64,000 bases of DNA from JANXSS01 sp040385645 (GCA_040385645.1 JAZKGZ010000016.1:123888-187887); one strand, 5' to 3'; positions 8,092-17,360 are shown, counted from the stretch's first letter. Made by a program: numbers and translations. Notes: generated by a model from the letters alone, not told the origin.

Positions 8092-9456
8092 TTACGCGCG
8101 CAAGGGTGCGGTGCTGGCAGGCAGGTCATGTTCGGCTGGTGGAATTTTTTTCTCCAGCGAAGCGGGTTGCATGATGTTGACGTCTTTTTGCGTAAAGGGA
8201 ATTGGAATATTGTGGGCTTTCAGCGTGCGCCAAATCGCCCGGTTTACTTCCGACACCACATTCAGACGGCCGTTTTCAGGATCGTCGATCCAAAAACCGA
8301 TTTCCAGGTCCAGCCCATCTGCGCTAACTTTGAGCAACAGCGCAGATGGCGGCGTTTCTTTGGAAACTCTGGAAACCGTTGCCGCCGTATCTTGCAACAA
8401 CGTCAACACCGCTTCCAGATCACTGGCATAGCCGATAGTGACGTGCGAGGCCAGACGCAGACGGCGATCGGTCAAAGAATAATTTTGTACCGTACCGGAT
8501 ATCAGCATATCGTTCGGCACGACGCTCTCAATGCCGTCGAGGCTACGGATAACCGTGTAGCGCGTGTTGATTCGGATTACCTGCCCATGATATTTGTCGA
8601 CCGTGACGATATCGCCGATTGAAAGACTTCGTTCCAGCAGGATGACGAATCCGGATACGTAACTGCCGATAATCTTTTGCAGGCCCAGACCGATACCGAC
8701 ACCCAACGCGCCGCCAAAAACCGACAACACCGTCAGATCGATACCGACCAACGACAGACTCAAGAGCACCGCCGCCAGAATTAGCAGCGCGCGCACCAGC
8801 CGTGCAGCCACGGTCCGCAGCGACGAATGCATGCTGTTGACCCGCATCAAGCGCTCTTCCAGCAACGCCCCGGCCCACAACGCCAGCACTAGCGTGATTG
8901 CAACCGAGGCACCGGCCTGAACGATTTCGAGCAGCGAAATCTTGTAGCGGCCGATCGGCAGGAAAGTACGATCGAGAAACTGCGTTAAATCCGGCCAAAG
9001 CCCGGTGATGTATAGCGCGTAGCCTACCCATACAAACACCGCCACCAACTTTTCGGTAACCAGCAACATCGGACTCGCACGCCCGGTACGGGCGAAGATG
9101 CGACGCAATATGTAGAAAGTCAGCCTGATCAGCGCAAACGACACCAGGAGCGGTACAGCAAGCTTGAGCAATCGCACCTGCTGATATTGCGCCAGCACCG
9201 GCTTTGCAATCATGACCAGTACCAAAGCGATCAAGGGCGATAGCACACGGAAAAAACTTTCCACGCCGAGCCGCACTACCGGCAAGTGCATTTGCCGATC
9301 GCGCATGATGGCGCGCAGGCCACGCGAGATCGACCAGCCCACGCCGAGGCAGACGACTAACGTAACGATCTGCCAGGCGACGCCGGGTGCGCTCAGATCG
9401 TCCCACAAGCCTTTGAAAATTTCGGCCAGCAAATCGCCGCTCATGGTGCGATTCAT
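8092..9456 (-). CDS. MscS-family mechanosensitive ion channel
   Basis: Probable small-conductance mechanosensitive channel releasing solutes on osmotic downshock. The 454-residue protein has about six predicted membrane spans in the first 270 residues. These are followed by the pore-lining Gly/Ala-rich helix (FGGALGVGIGLGLQKIIGSYVSGF, near 245-270) and the MscS beta domain (LSIGDIVTV...VVPNDMLISGTVQNYS). It is longer than E. coli MscS (286), so it belongs to the group with extra N-terminal helices. Its ATG overlaps the rsmB stop as ATGA, suggesting coupled translation. Confidence 0.9.
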   Translation of the reverse strand: MNRTMSGDLLAEIFKGLWDDLSAPGVAWQIVTLVVCLGVGWSISRGLRAIMRDRQMHLPVVRLGVESFFRVLSPLIALVLVMIAKPVLAQYQQVRLLKLAVPLLVSFALIRLTFYILRRIFARTGRASPMLLVTEKLVAVFVWVGYALYITGLWPDLTQFLDRTFLPIGRYKISLLEIVQAGASVAITLVLALWAGALLEERLMRVNSMHSSLRTVAARLVRALLILAAVLLSLSLVGIDLTVLSVFGGALGVGIGLGLQKIIGSYVSGFVILLERSLSIGDIVTVDKYHGQVIRINTRYTVIRSLDGIESVVPNDMLISGTVQNYSLTDRRLRLASHVTIGYASDLEAVLTLLQDTAATVSRVSKETPPSALLLKVSADGLDLEIGFWIDDPENGRLNVVSEVNRAIWRTLKAHNIPIPFTQKDVNIMQPASLEKKIPPAEHDLPASTAPLRA

Positions 9457-10709
9457 TTCTTACGCTCGAGAACGGCAGCGAAAAATCCGTCCGTATGATG
9501 CACGTGCGGCAGCAAATTCAGGTAGTCACCCATTTCCAGCGCCAGCTTTTGCTCGGCCAGCACTTCGTTCATCGGAACCAATGAGAAATCGGCGTGACTG
9601 GCGAGAAAACTGGCAACGACGTCTTCATTCTCCTCGACTAGCAAACTACATGTGGCGTACACCAGCCGACCTCCGGCCTTGACCAGGCGTGAAGCCCCGG
9701 CGAGGATAGCCAGCTGTTTAGCATTCAATTCTACGAGCGATTGCGGCTTCTGACGCCATTTCACATCTGGATTACGGCGCAGGGTGCCGAGGCCGCTGCA
9801 GGGTGCATCCACCAGTACCCGGTCGATCTTTCCGGCCAGACGCTTAATCTTGGCATCGTTTTCATGCGCGATTTGTACCGGATGCACATTCGACAAACCA
9901 CTGCGGGCAAGCCTGGGCTTCAACTTGGCCAGACGCTTCTCGGAAATATCGAAAGCATAGAGCCGCCCGGTATTACGCATGATTGCGCCGAGGGCGAGCG
10001 TCTTGCCGCCGGCACCGGCACAGAAATCGACCACCATTTCGCCACGTTTGGCACCGACGATCTGCGCCAGCAACTGGCTGCCCTCGTCTTGCACTTCGAT
10101 CAAACCGTTCTTAAATATCGGCAGATTTTGCAGCGACGGCTTTTTCAGTATTCGCAAACCCAGGCAGGCATAAGGCGTCGGCTCGCTCAAAATCGGTGCC
10201 TGCTCGAGGTGCGAGACGACTTCTTCACGCGTGGCCTTGACCGAGTTGACCCGAAGATCGAGCGGTGCTGGGCGGTTCAGTGCTTCGGCCAATGCCAAAG
10301 CCTCAGTTTCGCCGTGCCGTTCTACCAGCCTGCTGAAAATCCAATCGGGCAAATTAGCCCGCATCGAAACCGTAAGCAAATTACGGTCGATTGCCAATAC
10401 CTGCTGCAGCCACTCGCTTTCTTGTTCCGACAGCCCTCCTAGTGCATCGATACCCATCGCATCGACCAACCCCAGCAGCGTCAGGCGACGCATACTGGCA
10501 CCACTGCCGGATTCGGCGAAACTGGTGTAGATAAGCTTATTGCGCAGTAGGCTGTAGATGCCTTCTGCAACGGCACCGCGCTCGCGCGCACCGAGCTTTG
10601 GATGGTCACGGAAATAGCGCGAAAGCGTACCGTCCGCAGGCCCTGTAAATCGCAGGATTTCACGCAAGACTTCTTCGGTGTGGCCAATGATTGCGGGCGG
10701 CAATCTCAT
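9453..10709 (-). CDS. rsmB: RsmB/NOL1-NOP2-Sun family RNA (cytosine-5) methyltransferase
   Basis: SAM-dependent m5C methyltransferase, probably acting on 16S rRNA. In the 418 residues there is an N-terminal NusB-like helical region. The catalytic domain follows with DFCAGAGGKTLALG (SAM loop, about 233), the VDAPCSGLGTLRRNPDVKW motif with one catalytic Cys, and YATCSLLVEENEDVV with the second Cys. It ends in HTDGFFAAVLERKK, standard for the family. It is shorter than classical E. coli RsmB, so assignment to another close m5C subfamily (for example RsmF-like) cannot be excluded. It lies 10 bases after purN. Confidence 0.88.
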   Translation of the reverse strand: MRLPPAIIGHTEEVLREILRFTGPADGTLSRYFRDHPKLGARERGAVAEGIYSLLRNKLIYTSFAESGSGASMRRLTLLGLVDAMGIDALGGLSEQESEWLQQVLAIDRNLLTVSMRANLPDWIFSRLVERHGETEALALAEALNRPAPLDLRVNSVKATREEVVSHLEQAPILSEPTPYACLGLRILKKPSLQNLPIFKNGLIEVQDEGSQLLAQIVGAKRGEMVVDFCAGAGGKTLALGAIMRNTGRLYAFDISEKRLAKLKPRLARSGLSNVHPVQIAHENDAKIKRLAGKIDRVLVDAPCSGLGTLRRNPDVKWRQKPQSLVELNAKQLAILAGASRLVKAGGRLVYATCSLLVEENEDVVASFLASHADFSLVPMNEVLAEQKLALEMGDYLNLLPHVHHTDGFFAAVLERKK

Positions 10710-10719
10710 ACGGTTGCTT

Positions 10720-11349
10720 TCAATGTTGTGGGGAATCCGGCAAGGCGTCGGCGACGCGAACTCGGCCGTCTACCAGCGCGACTCGGCCTTGGAGAAACCA
10801 ACCGATCACGCGCGGATAAAGTAGATGTTCCTGTGCCAGTACCCGCTGTGCCAGCGTCTCTTCGGTATCGGCTTCCATTACCGGCACGGCGGTCTGCGCC
10901 ACGATCGGGCCATGATCCAACTCCGCGGTGACGAAATGCACCGTCGCTCCATGTAACTTCACGCCAGCGGCAAGCGCCTGGCGATGGGTCGCCAGACCTG
11001 GGAAGCTAGGCAACAGAGATGGATGGATATTGAGTAGGCGTCCCGCGAAATGTTCTACGAAGCCCGCCGTCAGTATACGCATAAATCCGGCTAATACGAC
11101 GAGATCGGGGCGATGGCGATCGATCTCTTGCTGCAACGCCTGGTCGAATTCTTCGCGAACGGGAAATTGTTTGCTATCCACGACTGCTGTGGCAACACCG
11201 CGCGCTTCGGCAAACGCCAGCCCAGGCACACCCGGGCGGTTACTGATGACCGCAGCGATCTTTGCCGGCCATCCCTGCTGCGCAGCTGCGTCGACGACGG
11301 CCTGCATATTGCTGCCGCGCCCGGAAATAAGGATGACGATTGTTTTCAT
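10720..11349 (-). CDS. purN: Phosphoribosylglycinamide formyltransferase PurN
   Basis: Third step of purine synthesis: it transfers a formyl group from 10-formyl-THF to GAR. The 209 residues match the family. ISGRGSNMQAV is the phosphate-binding start, LAGFMRIL and NIHPSLLPSFPG carry the catalytic Asn and His, and the C-terminal DHGPIVAQ provides the Asp. It lies just upstream of rsmB on the minus strand and likely shares its transcript. Confidence 0.95.
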   Translation of the reverse strand: MKTIVILISGRGSNMQAVVDAAAQQGWPAKIAAVISNRPGVPGLAFAEARGVATAVVDSKQFPVREEFDQALQQEIDRHRPDLVVLAGFMRILTAGFVEHFAGRLLNIHPSLLPSFPGLATHRQALAAGVKLHGATVHFVTAELDHGPIVAQTAVPVMEADTEETLAQRVLAQEHLLYPRVIGWFLQGRVALVDGRVRVADALPDSPQH

Positions 11350-11404
11350 TTAAAAAACGACTGACGTAGTCGGGTCAGCGCTGCTGCATCGTTCGCGCGC
11401 GAGT

Positions 11405-11803
11405 TTATTGAAAGGAGTAGAACACCCGGAAGGCAATCTTTTTTTCTGCCCAGAAGTCGGCAGCATCGCGGAAGACATCCAATAATGTTTCGCGCGCTTC
11501 TTTATCGAACTTTGGCGTATTTGGCAGCTGTTCCAGTACGATCAGAAATCCGGGTTGCGGGCCGGCTTTATGTGCCAGATCGGTAAGGCTGTCGGCAAGC
11601 ACGTCGAAGCTCTTGCCGGCGTGTTTGGGAAAATGGAATGCTTCTGCGATCAGCGCCAATACCTGCTGCTTGGTCGTCGCCTGTGCGCAATGCGCATATA
11701 AAAAATGCTGATTGAGACGCCCAGCCTCCGCTTGCAGGTCGGTCGGCCGAAACGCGCGGATCGACTGCACGACGTTTGACGGCACGGTTTTGAACAGATT
11801 CAT
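11405..11803 (-). CDS. Barstar-like (barnase inhibitor family) protein
   Basis: A 132-residue protein from MNLFKTVPSNVVQ. The central segment EAFHFPKHAGKSFDVLADSLTDL is the barstar signature region, in which the second helix and its loop block the active site of a small RNase. GAGGGAAC precedes the ATG at 11803, which decides this start over an upstream alternative. No barnase-like RNase gene is visible nearby, so it may be a housekeeping or orphan inhibitor, as is common in Burkholderiales. The RNase-binding role is inferred from the family. Confidence 0.8.
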   Translation of the reverse strand: MNLFKTVPSNVVQSIRAFRPTDLQAEAGRLNQHFLYAHCAQATTKQQVLALIAEAFHFPKHAGKSFDVLADSLTDLAHKAGPQPGFLIVLEQLPNTPKFDKEARETLLDVFRDAADFWAEKKIAFRVFYSFQ

Positions 11804-12155
11804 TGTTCCCTCGACGGGGCCTCGACTATCGGTAGCTTGTTCGCGTTGCACAATGGTATTTATTTTCTTTTGTTAAACCCGCAATGAAGCTGGCGTGTTG
11901 GCAGGCAGTCAATACGCTAGGGTAACGTGTTGCAGGCGGCGAATCAACCCGTATTGCCGCGCGTCTTGAATATGTGAACATTGCTGCCTAAACATTTCTT
12001 TTAAGGAATCACAAGCGCCATTGTTGCCTTAAAGTATTAAATAGAAACAAATTGTTGCAGTTTTTACCCCGGCATATCCTGATTTGCGTGGCCGGACAGC
12101 CATTTGAGGCGTTAAATGACTGCATGTCCGAGATCACATCTTAAGGAGAATTTTC
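11804..12155. other. Gene-free interval upstream of the secreted His/Tyr-rich protein
   Basis: This stretch must hold the divergent promoters of the barstar-like gene (minus) and the secreted protein (plus). I see AT-rich patches and an AAGGAG ribosome-binding site just before the plus-strand gene, but no convincing hexamer pair, RNA gene or repeat. Confidence 0.5.
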
Positions 12156-12575
12156 ATGAAGAAGTCGCTACATGGTTTGATCGTCACTGCAGCCACGGCC
12201 GCATTGCTACTTACAACCGCTTCGACGGTGAACGCGCGGGATCGGGTGGACTGGTCAATTAATATTGGCGTGCCCGTCAGCAGTTATTCCAGCTATGGTC
12301 ATTCGGGCTACGTTACACCGGCGCAGGTGTATCGTCAGCCGCACTATCAACCTTATCATCAGCCGCAGCAGGTATATGTCCAGCCTGCTCCGGTGTACTA
12401 CCCTTCCCACTCGACCTATGTAGTACCGGCTCAGCCCTACGGATCGGTTCAATACAGTAACCACGCGCGGCCGCGTCATTGGGATCATGGGCATCGCGGG
12501 CACGGACGTGGGCACGAGTTTCGCGAGCACCGGGGGCATCGTGGACATCACGGGCATTATCGCCGCGACCGTTGA
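12156..12575 (+). CDS. Secreted Tyr/Pro/His-rich hypothetical protein
   Basis: Small exported protein of 139 residues with no recognised domain. A typical signal peptide (MKKSLHGLIVTAATAALLLTTASTVNA, cleavage likely after residue 27) is followed by low-complexity sequence. Residues 45-110 are rich in Tyr, Pro, Gln and Val with repeated QP and YP steps. The last 35 residues are almost entirely His, Gly and Arg, which could bind metal or polyanions. AAGGAG lies eight bases before the ATG. Similar YXWxxG-less periplasmic His-rich proteins are common in Burkholderiales; no function can be given. Confidence 0.8.
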   Translation: MKKSLHGLIVTAATAALLLTTASTVNARDRVDWSINIGVPVSSYSSYGHSGYVTPAQVYRQPHYQPYHQPQQVYVQPAPVYYPSHSTYVVPAQPYGSVQYSNHARPRHWDHGHRGHGRGHEFREHRGHRGHHGHYRRDR

Positions 12576-12609
12576 TTCAACCATCGTAAGTTGAGCGTTC
12601 CGCCAATGG

Positions 12610-13818
12610 TCAAGTCAGGACAGCTTGATATGGCCCGAAAAAGCAATTGACTTCGTCCCGGCGGGCATACGTGTCACGCTCGCCGAGTTCGATCAATTCC
12701 TTGGTGTAAGAAGCTTCAAACAATAAATAGGAGGCTAGCGCGGCACCACGCACCTCGGTCGCGCCTATTCCCGAAAGTAACATGCGAATCGGGCGCGGTA
12801 GGCTTTCCACGTGTCGGCTAGCAATCTCGTCTAAGCGCTCAGATGGCGAGATCAGCAGCATTTGAATCGGGCGCAGAGGCACCAGCATTCTCTGGTCGGG
12901 CGTTAAACGACTGATGGTCGCATTGATGCGCGTCATGCGTTCTATATCGCTGGCTAGGCTATCGAGAAAAATACTCGACATCGCATGCCCTGCAACCTCG
13001 GCAACACTTGGATAAGCCGCATCGGCCATGCCAGTCGGGTCGGGTTCTTCCAAACGGCCATTGCCGATCACTAACACCCTTTCCGCACCGAGATGAATTG
13101 CCGGAGAAATCGGTGCTACCTGTCGCATCGAACCATCACCAAAAAATTCGCGACGGCCATTGCAGTAAATAGGCATTGCTGGAAAGATCAGTGGTATCGC
13201 CGACGATGCCAAAAGATGTTCGACGCCGATCTGGCTCGGCACCGCAGTACGCTGGGTGCGCAGCCAGGGCTCGATGGCCGCTTCGGTTTGGTAAAAGGTG
13301 ATGTGCTTGCCGGCGGTGTAAGAGGAAGCGCTGACGGCGAGCGCATGCAGTTTTCCGTCCAAAAGCGCAGCATCGAGCCTTGGAAAATTCAACATCCGAT
13401 TCAACAACGTATTCAGTGGTGCATTATCTAGCAATGCGTTCGGTGGATTGGCATGCCAGGTTCGCAATAGCCAGCCAAACGAGAGTATTGATAACCAACG
13501 TGCGCCGGAACGCAAAACGCCCAAAGAATCTGCCCGGTAGACCTGTTCGGCCTGAAAATTTTCCCAAACCTTCACTACTTTTTGCAAGCCCTCATCGAAC
13601 TGGTCTGCATGACAAGCTAATGCCGTGGCATTGATGGCACCTGCCGAGGTACCGCAAATAATGTCGTAGGGATTCACCGCGCCGGGCCAACCCTGGTCAG
13701 GTAAAATTTTGCCGATTGCCTTGAGTACGCCTATTTGATAAGCGGCACGTGCACCGCCACCGGTCAAAACCAGTCCGGTTTTCGAGCGTGGGGAGGGAAT
13801 GGCAGGTGCCGGCGTCAT
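12610..13818 (-). CDS. Patatin-like phospholipase (RssA/YjjU-like)
   Basis: Lipid acyl hydrolase of the patatin fold, 402 residues from MTPAPAIPSPRSKTG. The oxyanion loop GGGARAAYQIG (about 20), the nucleophile elbow GTSAGAINA (about 60) and the catalytic Asp in FGDGSMRQ (about 220) are all present, so it should be active. No signal peptide is visible, so it is cytosolic or exported by another route. AGGGAA lies six bases before the ATG at 13818 and decides the start; an upstream in-frame start would add 16 poorly fitting residues. The LRR gene upstream is on the same strand. Confidence 0.9.
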   Translation of the reverse strand: MTPAPAIPSPRSKTGLVLTGGGARAAYQIGVLKAIGKILPDQGWPGAVNPYDIICGTSAGAINATALACHADQFDEGLQKVVKVWENFQAEQVYRADSLGVLRSGARWLSILSFGWLLRTWHANPPNALLDNAPLNTLLNRMLNFPRLDAALLDGKLHALAVSASSYTAGKHITFYQTEAAIEPWLRTQRTAVPSQIGVEHLLASSAIPLIFPAMPIYCNGRREFFGDGSMRQVAPISPAIHLGAERVLVIGNGRLEEPDPTGMADAAYPSVAEVAGHAMSSIFLDSLASDIERMTRINATISRLTPDQRMLVPLRPIQMLLISPSERLDEIASRHVESLPRPIRMLLSGIGATEVRGAALASYLLFEASYTKELIELGERDTYARRDEVNCFFGPYQAVLT

Positions 13819-13894
13819 TTCCCTAGAGTAACAGGCCCGCGACGTAGCGCACAGTGGCAGATTCACCTGCCGTGCAAATTACAACGGGTTGCGA

Positions 13895-15441
13895 TTAAAA
13901 CAAAAAGATCGTCGGACCGGCATACCGTCGCGAACCCAGTTCTTCCAGCAGTCTTTGGGTGGTGGCTAAGGACATGTTATTTCTCGGCGCGACGATTTTG
14001 CAATCCGGTGAAAGCTGGGCAGTGGTAGCTAGTGGTAAATCGTCCAGCCGATTGTTGCTTACACACAGAATCGTCAACGTGGGCGGTAACGGTGGTAGCG
14101 TTGTCAGCTCATTGTGATGCACCGAAAACCGGTTCAGTCGCGGCGGCAGCGGGTCTGGTATTTTACGAGGTGATTGTTGCTAGCTTTGATCGTGAGTAGG
14201 TTCGCCGGAAGCGTCTCTGGCAATTCCGATAGTGCGTTTCTTGCAACTTGCAATTGCTCCAAAGCCGGTGGCAGTGTGGCTGGCAACGTCTTCAGGCGAT
14301 TGCCGCTAACCTGCAGCCACTTCAAACCTTTCGGTAACGATTCAGGCAGGCTATCGAGCAAATTGTTATTAGCGGCCAGACGCTGCAAAGAAGCTGGCAG
14401 CGCCTCCGGTAATTGTTTCAGCATATTCATGCTCACATCGAGTTCGACCAAGTTCGACGGCAGCGTCGCCGGCAACGCCACCAGCCGATTGCCGCGTAAG
14501 CTTAGACGTTCAATATTTTTTGGCCAGGCCTTAGGCAGTTCCGTCAAACCCAAGCAACTGAGATCTAGTGACACCTTGCGCGATCTAAGATGCATACAAG
14601 CGATGATCCGATTCACAACGTCGATTCGTCTTTCGCCTTGTGTACGACCTGCGCGCGCCCACGAAGTCAGTTTCCTGATTGAGTCCAAAGAAGTGCCAAA
14701 AGGCAATTTCACTGGAAAATGCGTAAGACGCCGGGAATCGACGTCAAGTACTTCAAGGCTGGCAGGCAAATTTTCGGGTAGGCATGTCAGATTGTTGGTC
14801 CATGCGTCGAGGTATTTCAACCCCCGCGGTAATCCACGGGGCAAAGCGCTGAGCTGGTTGTTGGCTACATTAAGCGAAATCAAGGAAGCAGGTAGTGTTT
14901 CGGGCAGCGTTGTCAAAAAATTATGCTCAGCATCCAGATGCAGCAGTCCGGCCGGCAAATGCTCGGGCAATGCTTCTAGGCTGTTGAAACTTAACTGCAG
15001 CGTTGTAATATTTTCGGGCAACCTCTCCGGCAAGCTCGTCAAAGCGAGCCCACTTAGGTCGAGCGTTGTTTGCAACCGGTTCATCAAAGCGGCTCTCATG
15101 CGCCAGACAGCTTCGGCGCGCTGGCTGCCAAACGAATTAGGCGGAATGGCCCAAGCCTCCCATTGCAACAACATACCGGCATTGTGCGACGACATTCCTG
15201 GCCCAGCCGATACCGCCAGCGTCTTTGTACCGCTATCTGCATCAGCGCGGGGAAACGTGGGAGGCGGCATACGAGGCCGCGGTAAATTAACTCTCAATGA
15301 CACTGCTACCCGTTTGGCTTGCGGAGATTCCGGGGACGGCCGGACGGCAATTTCAACGGAGACTTCCTTGCCGTCCGGCTCGCTCGACCCGTTAGACGAC
15401 GAAATCGCGTTAAATTTACGCTTGGGTAAAACCATAGGCAT
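13895..15441 (-). pseudogene. Leucine-rich-repeat protein gene interrupted by a single frameshift
   Basis: Reading from MPMVLPKRK (with AGGAG upstream), the product has a disordered Ser/Pro-rich N-terminus of about 80 residues, then two copies of one module. Each module has a Trp-containing helical lead (MLLQWEAW...; LTSWARAG...) followed by LDLS.LGLT.LP and a run of about 20-residue LPX-type repeats (roughly six, then eight). After NNHLVKYQ the frame runs into a stop at 14134. A one-base insertion in the four-T run at 14161-14164 would restore ...KIPDPLPPRLNRFS and continue the repeats to 13895, ending RRYAGPTIFLF. It resembles the LRR part of IpaH/SspH/YopM-type effectors but has no E3 ligase domain. 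Confidence 0.8.
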
Positions 15442-15517
15442 GCTCAATGACTCCTGAGGCACCGGTCCCGATGTGGGATAAAAAACATCGGTCGACGTAA
15501 GCGCTGCTGAATTGCGC

Positions 15518-16195
15518 TCAGTTTTGCAGTGCTGCGAAGGCGAGATCGCGAATCGCGTCGACTTCGCCGATGCCCGAAATCTTTCGATATTTCGGCGCAC
15601 CGGCTGCGCCACTTTTCGCCCAATCGTTGTAATAGCCAACCAATATTTCGGTTTGCGCGTGGTACACCGCTAGACGTCGGGCAACGGTTTCTTCCTTATC
15701 GTCTTCGCGCTGAATCAACGGCTCACCGGTCACATCGTCGAGTCCGGCCACTTTTGGCGGATTGTACTTTACATGGTAGGTACGCCCGGACGAAGCGTGC
15801 ACCCGCCGACCGCTCATACGTTCCACGATTGCCGCGTCTGGCACGTCGATCTCCAAAACGTAATCGATGGTCACGCCGACGTCTTTCATCGCATCGGCCT
15901 GGGGAACGGTTCTGGGAAAGCCGTCGAATAAGTATCCGTGTGCGCAATCCGGTTGCTTCAGCCGATCCTTTACCAGCCCGATGATGATGTCGTCGGACAC
16001 CAAACCGCCGGCATCCATGACGCCTTTGGCCGCCACACCCAAGGGTGTGCCGGCATTGACCGCGGCGCGCAGCATGTCGCCGGTCGATATTTGCGGTATG
16101 CCGTATTTCTCTTTGATGAAGGTAGCTTGTGTTCCTTTACCAGCACCAGGGGGCCCCAGCAAGATCAGACGCATGTTGTTCGAGGCAAAGACCAT
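15518..16195 (-). CDS. adk: Adenylate kinase
   Basis: Interconverts AMP, ADP and ATP in the cytosol. It has the P-loop GPPGAGKGTQ, the AMP-binding STGDMLRAA, DGFPRT, and a lid domain (SGRRVHASSGRTYHVKYNPP) without zinc cysteines. Its length is the long-type about 218-225 residues. Two starts are possible. The ATG at 16195 has GAGGAA at good spacing and is used here. The family-typical MRLILLG start at 16174 lacks a ribosome-binding site. The LRR gene downstream begins 77 bases after the stop. Confidence 0.95.
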   Translation of the reverse strand: MVFASNNMRLILLGPPGAGKGTQATFIKEKYGIPQISTGDMLRAAVNAGTPLGVAAKGVMDAGGLVSDDIIIGLVKDRLKQPDCAHGYLFDGFPRTVPQADAMKDVGVTIDYVLEIDVPDAAIVERMSGRRVHASSGRTYHVKYNPPKVAGLDDVTGEPLIQREDDKEETVARRLAVYHAQTEILVGYYNDWAKSGAAGAPKYRKISGIGEVDAIRDLAFAALQN

Positions 16196-16330
16196 GATGT
16201 TTCCTCAGGATGGATATCGTATATCAGTACAAACTACTACGTGCTGTGTAAGCCAGCCGAATCGACGGGTCTAAAACGTGGCACGAAACTTAACACAAAA
16301 TGTCAGAAAAACGGTCGCGTTCTAGCGATT

Positions 16331-17125
16331 TCAGCTAGGGACGGCGGCGAAGGCACGGCGCATTCTCTGCAAGTCTTCAGCGGTATCGACACCGGCTTCG
16401 GGAACGTCGTCGGTAACATGCACGGCGATCGGCAAACCATGCCACAGCACACGCAATTGCTCGAGCGCCTCGAACTGCTCCAAGGGCGAAGGCGCGAGTA
16501 AAGGATAGGCCTGCAAAAAATCGTTACGGTAGGCATACAGACCGACATGGCGAAGCGCCACCGCTGTAGGCAATGTCGGTACCTGCTCGGGCATGACCGG
16601 CAACGTGTTGTCGTTGGCTGCAAGCGCAAAAGCGTCGCGATGCCACGGAATACAGGCGCGAGAAAAATACATCGCCCGGCCATTACGATCCAACACTACC
16701 TTGACCACGTTGGGATTGAATAAGTCGCCAACATGTTCGATCGCATGCGCCGCAGTAGCCATCGGCACGGTTGCCGTTACCAACGCAGCCGTAGCAGCGA
16801 TCAGCTCGGGGGCGATTCGCGGCTCGTCACCCTGAACATTGACCACGACCGAATGCCCCGGCAATGAAATTTCTGCCGCCACTTCGGCGATACGGTCGGT
16901 GCCGGACGGATGGTCGCTACGCGTCATGAATGCTTCGATACCGTGCTCGCGGCAAGCGGCGGCGATATCGACATGATCGGTTGCCACCAACACCCGCGCA
17001 GCGCCGGAGAGCGCAGCGCGTTCGGCGACTCGTACCACCATCGGCTTTCCCGCAAGGTCGGCCAGCGGTTTATTGGGTAGACGGGTCGAAGCGAGCCGCG
17101 CAGGAATAATAACGATGAAAGACAT
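16331..17125 (-). CDS. kdsB: 3-deoxy-manno-octulosonate cytidylyltransferase KdsB
   Basis: Activates KDO with CTP to CMP-KDO for the lipopolysaccharide inner core. The 264 residues begin FIVIIPARLASTRLPNKPLADLAGKPM, the nucleotide-binding start of the family. VVNVQGDEPRI (about 98) is the metal and CTP site, and LRHVGLYAYRNDFL and EQFEALEQLRVLWHG are also conserved. It lies 22 bases after the Trm112-like gene in a cluster devoted to lipid A and core assembly. Confidence 0.95.
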   Translation of the reverse strand: MSFIVIIPARLASTRLPNKPLADLAGKPMVVRVAERAALSGAARVLVATDHVDIAAACREHGIEAFMTRSDHPSGTDRIAEVAAEISLPGHSVVVNVQGDEPRIAPELIAATAALVTATVPMATAAHAIEHVGDLFNPNVVKVVLDRNGRAMYFSRACIPWHRDAFALAANDNTLPVMPEQVPTLPTAVALRHVGLYAYRNDFLQAYPLLAPSPLEQFEALEQLRVLWHGLPIAVHVTDDVPEAGVDTAEDLQRMRRAFAAVPS

Positions 17126-17147
17126 CAGGATCGAACCGCTCTACGGC

Positions 17148-17360
17148 TCACGAGCCGGCAGGTGGCACGGGTGATGTGGGTGGCATAAGCGTCGCAGCGT
17201 TCAAGTCGCGGGCATCGTCGGCCCACATGATCGGTATGCCGTCACGTATTGCATAAGCGAGTTTATCGGGCCGACAGATCAATTCCTGGGCTTTCTTGTC
17301 GAGTTCGAGCGGGCCTTTGCAGATCGGGCAAACGAGAATGTCAAGTAGTTGCGGATCCAC
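17148..17360 (-). CDS. Trm112/YcaR-family small protein
   Basis: A 70-residue protein with the zinc-ribbon-like start DPQLLDILVCPICKGPLEL; only the first CxxC pair is present, as in many bacterial members. I use the GTG at 17360, which directly gives the family-typical V/M-DPQLLDIL start and has GGAGAA eight bases upstream; the open frame extends further but with unrelated sequence. It overlaps the lpxK stop by 20 bases and precedes kdsB, the usual lpxK-ycaR-kdsB order. Its role there is not established. Confidence 0.88.
   Translation of the reverse strand: MDPQLLDILVCPICKGPLELDKKAQELICRPDKLAYAIRDGIPIMWADDARDLNAATLMPPTSPVPPAGS

Noticed and set aside
14174..15457. A 427-codon open frame on the plus strand opposite the LRR gene
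   Set aside because: It is the mirror of the LRR repeats (Ser/Ser-Gly-rich periodic sequence), has no ribosome-binding site or family, and the minus-strand reading shows clear LRR motifs.
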